From: Okeania sp. SIO1I7
Lineage (GTDB): Bacteria > Cyanobacteriota > Cyanobacteriia > Cyanobacteriales > Microcoleaceae
Assembly: GCA_010672585.1 (NCBI GenBank)
Contig: JAAHGF010000016.1
Span: 10,882-74,881 of the forward strand
Length of the DNA stretch: 64,000 nt
Direction of reading: 5' to 3'
Shown one piece after another: positions 57,567 to 64,000 of this stretch. The notes beneath the pieces are model-generated. The model made no database searches. It saw only the letters and a list, made by a program, of their open reading frames with translations, and was not told where the DNA came from. Numbering within the stretch: the first letter of the stretch is position 1; each line of letters opens with the position of its first letter. The position numbers and the translations under genes are program-made.

Positions 57567-58571
57567 TTAACTATTTAAACCCAGTTTTTTGAAGATTTTA
57601 GTCATTATGTTTACTGGCGGATTATAAGGTTCTGGTTTGCCAGTAAATTTTGGTCTTTTATCTGGTTCATGGAGATAACGATAGTGGAGAAAAATATCTC
57701 TATAAGGAAAATCTAAATTTTCTCCCTGACAAAGCCTAGCAAATCTTTTAGAAGAAACTCCAATATAATGAAGATATGTCAGTCTTTCTCCTTTATCATA
57801 TAGTACATTATCCCTTTCTTCAAAATGAGGCGATGTTACAGAACAACCTGTTCTTTTTTCTGGTGGTAAATCAAGACCAAAGTTATAAACAGGAATATCC
57901 AATCGCATTTTCATATAGTTGAGTAAAGATTGGTTGGGAGCGGAAGTATATAAAATTTCTCCTTCTCCAGAGTTAAGCTTTTCTACTAAAAAATCCCTTT
58001 GTGATTCAGAAAATAAACCCCTTTTTCCTGCATAAAATCCCGCACAAAAAATTTCAGATTTAATCCGTGACTCTGGAAAAACATCAAACAGTTTAGACGA
58101 CTCTAAATTAAAAATATGGGAAGGGTCCTTATACTGAAAATCATAGACAACAAAATCATCCTTATCTAACTGGTCAAAAATATATTCAACAGAATTTAAT
58201 ACCAGAATATCTGCATCAAAATACATAAACTTTTCAAAAGGAGCTTGAGGATCGAAGCCACAATATCTACGATTCATGCCAATTCGATTTACTCCCTTAA
58301 TCCCTTTTTCTGCCCACATATTTAAAGCATTTGGATGACCTTTCCAAGCTTGGTAAGAAAATTCTTCCCAGGGGGCAAATATTTCTGGATTGTCTAAAAA
58401 TTGGACATTTTTATGTTTTTCTATTTCTGCTTGGACTTTTTCCGTGCGATCGTCATAAGCCATAACACAAACTGGAGTATCAGTACCAACATTAACCTCA
58501 ATACTATTGAGTAAAGCGACCAGTTGATCGAAGACAACATCATTTGCTACAGTATATATACCGTTGGTCAT
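57567..58571 (-). CDS. Glycosyltransferase-like protein (GT-A/GT8-like), copy 2
   Basis: 334 residues. MTNGIYTVANDVVFDQLVAL parallels copy 1; FMYFDADILVLN (115-126) holds the D-x-D motif; SEIFCAGFYAGKRGLF, SAPNQSLLNYM and the tail YLHYIGVSSKRFA and FLHYRYLHEPDKRPKFTGKP match copy 1 in order. The same strand and the array of relics between them show local tandem duplication. Activity and acceptor not known. Cytoplasmic. Confidence 0.72.
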   Translation of the reverse strand: MTNGIYTVANDVVFDQLVALLNSIEVNVGTDTPVCVMAYDDRTEKVQAEIEKHKNVQFLDNPEIFAPWEEFSYQAWKGHPNALNMWAEKGIKGVNRIGMNRRYCGFDPQAPFEKFMYFDADILVLNSVEYIFDQLDKDDFVVYDFQYKDPSHIFNLESSKLFDVFPESRIKSEIFCAGFYAGKRGLFSESQRDFLVEKLNSGEGEILYTSAPNQSLLNYMKMRLDIPVYNFGLDLPPEKRTGCSVTSPHFEERDNVLYDKGERLTYLHYIGVSSKRFARLCQGENLDFPYRDIFLHYRYLHEPDKRPKFTGKPEPYNPPVNIMTKIFKKLGLNS

Positions 58572-58948
58572 TTCAGTTATTAGTTATTAATTATGAATAC
58601 CTCTGGTTGAAGCCAGAACCTTGAGACCTAATTTTTTGGTCATCAAAAAATCAATTTGAATTACTGGTACTAATTATATCAACAATTATGTTTATGTTCA
58701 ATTTAATTGTCAATTAATTGGTTAGATGTACTCTAGTAGCAAGAGATATAATTATCAATAAATAAATATGAGTAAATCTTGGTAAATCTAAAAGTAAGGA
58801 GATTTAATTTATGTACTCTGCTTTTCACACATTAAATTCAAGGTAAACATTTAGCTATCAACTCTTTGTATTTAGCTAAATCCAAACCAAATTTACAATT
58901 AAGTAGAACCTTCAGACAAAAGTAGATTTTTGATAAATAATACTAAAA
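58572..58948. other. Intergenic relics: ribosome-binding-site/start fragment and glycosyltransferase shred
   Basis: aaggagatttaatttATGTACTCTGC (58796-58821) recurs at 61185-61211, each giving only an 11- to 21-codon frame (MYSA...). On the minus strand 58856-58915 encodes KVLLNCKFGLDLAKYKELIA, similar to the relic at 61302-61445. Both look like debris of lost genes. Confidence 0.45.
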
Positions 58949-59953
58949 TTATTTAACTTTCAAAGATTCTGTACCTGGAATATAACCAAATATCTTTTCT
59001 GAATACTTAAATATTTCTTGATTACTAAAAAGCTCATGATATCTAGGATTATTAGATACTTTTTGCCATCGATTTAAAACATCCATGGAGTTTGCATTCC
59101 CATCAAAGTTTACCCCCTCAAATGAACTACCTCTACCAACACCGCTCACTTGATTTATACCTTCATCAGAAAATTTCATTTGCAGTTTATCAGCAATTTG
59201 CTTACGATAATCAACATCAGTAAACCATTGATTGTAATTTATACAAATTTTGTTGTGTCCGAGATAATTTGTCTCTCCTAAATACTCTTTCGCATAATTA
59301 ACCCATAAATCACCAAGAGTTTGATGGAGAGATCTTACTAATAAAAAATTATTTCCATAAACAGAAGATATTTCTAAACTGTTTTCTCTGTTTTCTATAT
59401 TCAATCTATGCTTTAATCTACTTGCAAACAAGTTAAAAGGGTCTCTAAGAATAAGTACATCATATCTAAGAGCACTTTTGCCAAAATATAGGTCATGTTT
59501 ACTCTCAAATCTCCAATTTTTTATTTTTTTTAAATCATAATCTTCATAACTACGAATAAAACAATCTTTTTCTACAAATGGATAGTTATCCTTAAGATTT
59601 TCATACCTTTGACGATCAGCATTTCTATCAACTTTTAAATTATTCCAAAATTCCACTTTACCAGTATGTTGATTTTGAATCCAGTTAATAATTGCATGAT
59701 TGCCGGTACGCCTCATACCTATGATACGAATTTCTTTCTGATTAACTATCTTGGAAAGTATATTTTGCTGAGTAAGTATGATGATAAAATCTTTAAGATT
59801 ATCTTTTAACAAACGCTGACCTTGATAGATTTTTTTGTTTATTCTTTCTAATTCTTTTAGCATAGCATTTAGTTTTTTAACTATTATAGGAGTTACCCAT
59901 TGAAAAATCAACAAATATATGCTTACAAAAGCAATTAAAGAGGTGATGGCCAA
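58949..59953 (-). CDS. Membrane-anchored sulfotransferase-like protein
   Basis: 334 residues from a TTG start; Met31 (59863) is an alternative that would lose the membrane segment (4-24). A coiled coil (30-55) follows, then the sulfotransferase P-loop IIGMRRTGNHAIINWI (77-92) and the 3'-phosphate motif VLILRDPFNLFASRL (164-178). R-R-T-G-N-H in the P-loop is unusual but seen in some bacterial sulfotransferases. Acceptor unknown; the glycan context suggests polysaccharide or glycolipid. No clear ribosome binding site at either start. Confidence 0.68.
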   Translation of the reverse strand: MAITSLIAFVSIYLLIFQWVTPIIVKKLNAMLKELERINKKIYQGQRLLKDNLKDFIIILTQQNILSKIVNQKEIRIIGMRRTGNHAIINWIQNQHTGKVEFWNNLKVDRNADRQRYENLKDNYPFVEKDCFIRSYEDYDLKKIKNWRFESKHDLYFGKSALRYDVLILRDPFNLFASRLKHRLNIENRENSLEISSVYGNNFLLVRSLHQTLGDLWVNYAKEYLGETNYLGHNKICINYNQWFTDVDYRKQIADKLQMKFSDEGINQVSGVGRGSSFEGVNFDGNANSMDVLNRWQKVSNNPRYHELFSNQEIFKYSEKIFGYIPGTESLKVK

Positions 59954-60254
59954 AAAATAAAAAAAGAAAATAAGGTAGAATATTGAGAAATAACAATCAG
60001 AAATTTTTAAACAAAAATGAGCAAGACAACAACCGCTAAATCAAGTAGGAGCATTGAAATACTGAAGTTTACTTCTTTAATCCCCCTAAAAGGATAAGCT
60101 GGAAGCCCTATTATTTGGCCATAAAAATAAATTTTAATTACTGCTATTGATTATATCAATAATTCTATGTAATAATAATATAATATACTTTTATACTTTG
60201 TATCTAAAATAATCAATTATTTTTGTTTACTCTTTTTGATAGGAATAATTACTG

Positions 60255-61175
60255 ATGCACAAAAAAGTCATATTTATTATGTCAGCTGGTCATTCCGGCT
60301 CTAGTCTTTTATCACTAATTTTAGGAAGTCATCCAGACTGTTTTTCGGCTGGTGAATTAGTGGGTCTTCCTATTGGTTATCGTAATAAAACACCAATTGA
60401 TTGTGTTAATATGACATCTGATTTTTGGGAAAATACTTTTGGTCAAGAAGGTCTTCACCAGTTAGCAAATGTACTAGGGAATACCCGATTAAATAAATAT
60501 GTTCCTTTGAAAATAGAAAAAACAATCAGAGAAATTTTCAAAACAGATGGAGTTTTTAATCCTTATTCTTTTATGTTCTCTAAGCTAAACAATAAAAGTC
60601 TTATTATAGATTCCAGTAAATCTTATCCTTGGATTGGAAAGAGAATTACAGCAAAAGAGTTTACATCAGGAAGAGTAGGAGCATATCTAATTTATTTAGT
60701 CCGTGATGGTAGAGCAGTTGTCAACTCATATCTCAGAAAATATCCTCATTGGGGTATGGCTAGGGCGGCAACAGAATGGGTAGAAAAAACAAAACTAAGG
60801 AATGATTTTTTTGAAAAATTTAACCCTGAGAAAAAAATTGAAATTGCTTATGAACAATTAGCAAGTAATCCTCATCAAACTGTTGAAAATATTTGTAATT
60901 TTGCTGGTATAGAATTTGTTCCCTCCATGATAGAATATTGGAAATACGATCATCATGATGTTTCTGGTAATTATGGTACTTATTCTTTAATTCGTCGTTA
61001 TAAAGGGCAAGAAATAGAAAATGAAGCAGAACAAAAAATTCATGGTGATTATTATAAAAATATGGATCTTACTATCAAGTTAGATTTACGTTGGCAGAGA
61101 GAGTTATCGCCAGAAAAACTAGAAATATTTGAGAGTATTGCGGGAGAAGTTAATAAGCCTTTTGAGTGGAATTAA
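60255..61175 (+). CDS. Sulfotransferase-family protein
   Basis: 306 residues. P-loop FIMSAGHSGSSLLSLILGSH (7-26), then FSAGELVGLP, IIDSSKSYPW (catalytic-region Ser/Lys) and the 3'-phosphate motif YLVRDGRAVVNSYLRK (147-162); ending with the YEQLASNPHQTVENICNFAG helix typical of sulfotransferase-3 members. Length is normal. Would move sulfate from PAPS to a glycan or lipid. Divergent from the preceding sulfotransferase gene. Confidence 0.83.
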   Translation: MHKKVIFIMSAGHSGSSLLSLILGSHPDCFSAGELVGLPIGYRNKTPIDCVNMTSDFWENTFGQEGLHQLANVLGNTRLNKYVPLKIEKTIREIFKTDGVFNPYSFMFSKLNNKSLIIDSSKSYPWIGKRITAKEFTSGRVGAYLIYLVRDGRAVVNSYLRKYPHWGMARAATEWVEKTKLRNDFFEKFNPEKKIEIAYEQLASNPHQTVENICNFAGIEFVPSMIEYWKYDHHDVSGNYGTYSLIRRYKGQEIENEAEQKIHGDYYKNMDLTIKLDLRWQRELSPEKLEIFESIAGEVNKPFEWN

Positions 61176-61262
61176 AAATTATCAAAGGAGATTTAATTTT
61201 ATGTACTCTGCACTGAAATATGAACAAGGTCAATCAATTGGTTGGTGTGGAGTATTTTTTAA

Positions 61263-61292
61263 GTAAGCATTCAGCCGTCAGCTATTAGCTAA
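61263..61292. mobile_element. One-ended MITE fragment (GTAAGCATTCAGC family)
   Basis: gtaagcattcagc then cgtcagctattagct matches the termini at 25195; no partner end nearby. It abuts the relic gene at 61302. Confidence 0.5.
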
Positions 61293-61301
61293 TGTTTAGG
61301 G

Positions 61302-61445
61302 TTATTTGTAAAAATAATAATTTTTTTTCTGAGGAGCATATTTTCCCAAGTCTTTAGCTAAGTCAAGGGGAAATTTACAATAACTACCGCCTAAAGCTAA
61401 AGTACAAAAGCAAAAATTACTGCTGTTATTTTCTGGTATGTTCAT
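61302..61445 (-). pseudogene. N-terminal relic of a glycosyltransferase-like gene
   Basis: 47 codons. NFCFCTLALGGSYCKFPLDL then AKDLGKYAP resembles the first strand and helix of bacterial glycosyltransferases that start with 'FxxTLALGxxYxxLAxxLAxDLxKYAP'. It stops after 47 codons, next to a MITE fragment. A related shred is at 58856-58915. Bases 61446-61648 hold nothing recognised. Confidence 0.45.
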
Positions 61446-61648
61446 ATATTTCAGATTAATGAATTTTGTAATAAACGCTAATCAATAGCAATAATTATTT
61501 TCAATTGATATAGTTTGAGACTTTATCACACCAATTATTATTAAATCACGGAACTTTATAAATGGACTAAAAATAAATCAATAGTTACTAGAGTTTTGAG
61601 AAAAATACAAAGCGTCTTTAATTGCTTTTTTGATGTGATTTTTCCAGA

Positions 61649-62644
61649 TTATCGGAAACCAGAAATACGGTTTTTTAAGGCATTAACTTTAATATTCAAA
61701 AAACATTTTTGTAAATAGATAAATTGTCTCCAAGACGATAAGTTACACCAACGCTTGTATTCAGGTATAGCAACTTCTTTTAGAAAATCATGCCATTGTT
61801 TAACAGTATTGTGAGGGGCAGTTTCCTGTGATCGACATTTACCATTTTCTCTAATTTTTTGACATAATTGAGGATCATCTTTCAGACGCTTCAACACACT
61901 AATAGTATCCTCAATAGAACTAACCTCAAAATAGTCCAACTCATTTTTCCTTTCTGCCTGAAAAGCTGATTCTTTTGCTAAAATTGCAGGTACTCCAGCG
62001 TGCCAAGCATTGTAAAGTTTAGTAGCTGGTTTATCAGTATAATCTTGCTGTTGAAAATTACGAACAGCCACAATAGCATCAATATTACTATAATCATGCC
62101 AGCGATTTTTAGGGATAATTTCCCAATTTAACCCTAACTCTTCTAATTGTTTTGACCAAGAAGCAGCCTTTAATTCTGGTGCTAAATTATAACTAATACC
62201 AAAATAACCAATATTCTCAAAGCGATCGCCTCTTTCTGGATTACGGGGAATTAATCCTGGTTGTATCCAATGAGGCATATAATAAGAATTTTTAGAATTA
62301 CTATCTTTACGATTTTGTACAATCTGTAACTGAGCATAAGGATGAGGATTTCTATCTGGTTTAATACATATCATTAATACTTTTTCTGTAGGTCTAAGCT
62401 TATATGGAAAAGAATCTCGATGAGCTATAACAATTCCTTCATTTGGTATATTTTTTACTAACTCACACGGAAAACCATCTGCTTTGAGATAGAGATAGGT
62501 TTGTACTGTCCAACTAAATATTCCTTGGCCAAAACTATCCCAAAAAATACCTGGACGCTCCGGTATATCATCTCGCCAGTCAGATTCAGGAATATAAAAA
62601 TAAATAGGTGTAAAGTCTGTCATATCAACTTCTTTCTTTTTCAT
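61649..62644 (-). CDS. Glycosyltransferase (GT-B-like), specificity unknown
   Basis: 331 residues from the ATG at 62644; Met at 62623 (with AAGAAG just upstream) is equally possible. The N-terminal half has SDWRDDIPERPGIFWDSFGQ and GIVIAHRDSFPYKL. The C-terminal half carries the donor-site pattern KPATKLYNAWHAGVPAILAKESAF and the following SSIEDTISVLKRLKDDPQLC helix, typical of GT4/GT1-like enzymes. It shares its orientation with the SGNH and MBOAT genes upstream and probably forms an operon with them (24-bp gap). Confidence 0.7.
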   Translation of the reverse strand: MKKKEVDMTDFTPIYFYIPESDWRDDIPERPGIFWDSFGQGIFSWTVQTYLYLKADGFPCELVKNIPNEGIVIAHRDSFPYKLRPTEKVLMICIKPDRNPHPYAQLQIVQNRKDSNSKNSYYMPHWIQPGLIPRNPERGDRFENIGYFGISYNLAPELKAASWSKQLEELGLNWEIIPKNRWHDYSNIDAIVAVRNFQQQDYTDKPATKLYNAWHAGVPAILAKESAFQAERKNELDYFEVSSIEDTISVLKRLKDDPQLCQKIRENGKCRSQETAPHNTVKQWHDFLKEVAIPEYKRWCNLSSWRQFIYLQKCFLNIKVNALKNRISGFR

Positions 62645-62674
62645 TTCCAAGTTATTTCCTGGATTAATTAGTTA

Positions 62675-63784
62675 CTACTTTACCAAATTTTGTAAATATT
62701 CTATTGTTTTAGTATCTTGCTTACGCCAGCTATCTCTGTTTTCCCGCATTTTTGCTAATTCAGATTCAATATTATCTGGAGTAATCATAACCCCAAAATC
62801 TGAGGGTACAGTTTCTTCTTGGTAACCTAAAATTCGATTCAAAATCAAATCTCCAACTTCAAGACGATAATGTGAACTATCCCAATAATTTGTTACATTA
62901 TCAATCGGTTCAGTGGTAATGCTGTTATAACCATAAAAATCCCAAACAGGCATAATTTCTACAATCTCCCGCTTCATTTGTTCAATAACATCACCAAATC
63001 CAGCCATGTAAAGACCTTCTATCTGAGTGGCATGAGGAGGAGTAATAAATACAATAAGTTTAATTTTGTTTTCTTGACAAATTTCTTTAATTAGCCTGAG
63101 ATTATCTAATGCAAGTTGACTGATTTGGTAATTTTCTTTATTCACCTGACCGGCTAAAAACTCTGTAAAAGACTTGGCATAAATTCCATACTGATTTCTA
63201 TTAACTATTAACCCATTTTCATTATGGTACTGATATACTTTATCATTGAAGTTCTCAATCAGAGCATCTTTACTTTCAATTAAAGTATTCAAGGAATAAT
63301 TAATTTGCACAAAATCTATGAAATTAAGTCTTTGATTTTCGAGTCTAGCTTCACTAAAACCGGGCTTAGTTTTTTGGGACTCAGCAATTAACCAAAAATC
63401 AATTCCTAAGATTACCATTTCTAAGTTTGGTTGATTAGAAATTGCATATTCAAGATAACGCCTTTGCTCATATATAGTTGCTCCTGCTAACCCAAGGTTG
63501 TAAACTGGTTGATATTGTTTTAACCCAGAATAATCTGGATTAATTCCAGTTTCTATCCTAGAAGCTCCAAGGAGAATTGTTTTGGCATTTTGACGGGTAA
63601 GAGCGACTGCTTTATATAATCTTGTATTGTCAGATGTTGCTGGTTTATACCAATTCACGCCTTTGACTTTAGGGCTATTAGTTACTCCATAGGGATTGAT
63701 AAACCAATTTAACCCTAATACTAATAAGGATAAACTTGAAGCTAATCCCACTAACCAATAATTAAAGCGTTGATAAGTATTCAT
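62675..63784 (-). CDS. SGNH/AlgJ-like protein, partner of MBOAT O-acyltransferase
   Basis: 369 residues. One N-terminal membrane segment (about 10-29), rest extracytoplasmic. Ser75 in LLGASRIETG (GxSR block), a conserved LGIDFW strand, and Asp302/His305 in YWDSSHYR give the SGNH catalytic triad. This type works with a membrane-bound MBOAT protein to acetylate exopolysaccharides, as AlgI with AlgJ/AlgX does in alginate. The MBOAT gene lies 7 bp upstream on the same strand, which supports the pairing. No lipobox. Confidence 0.78.
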   Translation of the reverse strand: MNTYQRFNYWLVGLASSLSLLVLGLNWFINPYGVTNSPKVKGVNWYKPATSDNTRLYKAVALTRQNAKTILLGASRIETGINPDYSGLKQYQPVYNLGLAGATIYEQRRYLEYAISNQPNLEMVILGIDFWLIAESQKTKPGFSEARLENQRLNFIDFVQINYSLNTLIESKDALIENFNDKVYQYHNENGLIVNRNQYGIYAKSFTEFLAGQVNKENYQISQLALDNLRLIKEICQENKIKLIVFITPPHATQIEGLYMAGFGDVIEQMKREIVEIMPVWDFYGYNSITTEPIDNVTNYWDSSHYRLEVGDLILNRILGYQEETVPSDFGVMITPDNIESELAKMRENRDSWRKQDTKTIEYLQNLVK

Positions 63785-63791
63785 CGTGTTT

Positions 63792-64000
63792 CTAAAATTG
63801 AAAATACAGAAATTCAGTAACTCTATTGAGTGAAATTAAACAAGTAACTCCCAATACAGAAATTGCTAATGCCCATTTCTTTGTAGGAGAAAATTTATCC
63901 ATCAATTCCATAGTATTAGGAAAGTAAGTTACAACTACTAAAAGCACACTAATAAATATTAAATTTATGCCTAAACTTGTCGGGTTATCTCCAGGAAGAT
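63792..64000 (-). CDS. MBOAT O-acyltransferase, C-terminal part (continues beyond window)
   Basis: The last 68 residues before a TAG stop at 63792-63794: two hydrophobic helices (INLIFISVLLVVVTYFP and WALAISVLGVTCLISL) and the ending TEFLYFQF, a hallmark of AlgI-type MBOAT proteins. Only the 3' end lies in the window. It would pass acetyl groups across the membrane to the SGNH partner at 62675-63784. Confidence 0.72.
   Translation of the reverse strand, partial: LPGDNPTSLGINLIFISVLLVVVTYFPNTMELMDKFSPTKKWALAISVLGVTCLISLNRVTEFLYFQF

Overview
The window reads as chromosome of a filamentous, probably marine, cyanobacterium of the Oscillatoria/Okeania/Trichodesmium type. The evidence is the AT-rich composition, scattered HIP1 octamers (GCGATCGC), many short tandem repeats with 7-8 bp units, numerous MITE-like inverted-repeat elements, and cyanobacterial genes (Tab2-like, Rps1b-like, CHAT proteases, PEP-CTERM esterase, ABC1 kinase). 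Genus is not settled. Coding density is low: almost every gap over 300 bp holds repeats or decayed mobile DNA.

Layout. 1-4.7 kb: 3' part of a large surface-type beta-helix protein with 12 tandem 23/24-residue units and a C-terminal CHAT (caspase-like) protease; a smaller membrane-anchored paralogue lies at 19.7-21.0 kb. 5.9-7.3 kb: pentapeptide-repeat protein. 7.9-24.9 kb: mostly metabolic and housekeeping genes (mtnP, Tab2 family, avtA-like, a LRAT-like protein, a methyltransferase, GH57, PEP-CTERM SGNH esterase, rnc, BadF/NAGK kinase) separated by repeats. 25.6-26.9 kb: wrecks of an IS630-type and an IS607-type transposon. 26.9-35.2 kb: a co-oriented, visibly more GC-rich block without HIP1 sites, encoding a 2,123-residue LamG-containing protein, a protein with a C-terminal S74 self-cleaving chaperone domain, and a small coiled-coil protein. 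This is the best candidate for an undescribed, horizontally acquired system. 36-41.3 kb: Rps1b, dienelactone hydrolase and a divergent GntR regulator, a 1.3 kb island of six MITEs, and a nitroreductase. 41.6-46.6 kb: a coiled-coil membrane protein, a sulfotransferase split from a TPR tail by one in-frame stop, a FetB-like permease and a small ORF.

47.3-64 kb: probably an exopolysaccharide modification region. It holds a DegT/DnrJ/EryC1 sugar aminotransferase, a nucleotide-sugar epimerase, three glycosyltransferase-like genes, three sulfotransferase-like genes (a fourth at 43.9 kb), and an SGNH protein next to the 3' end of an MBOAT O-acyltransferase. Together they suggest synthesis of a sulfated, O-acylated polysaccharide; this is inferred from families and neighbourhood only. 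Between two glycosyltransferase paralogues lies a ladder of six ~200 bp units, each carrying a decayed 5' end and 3' tail of the same gene family: a collapsed tandem array.

At least ten inverted-repeat families and a 23-24 bp mini-repeat (TTTCCTnnGGAATGCTGCGCAAA) were found. Copies of the latter sit inside a transposase gene and inside the termini of another MITE family. No tRNA, rRNA, CRISPR array or replication origin was recognised.
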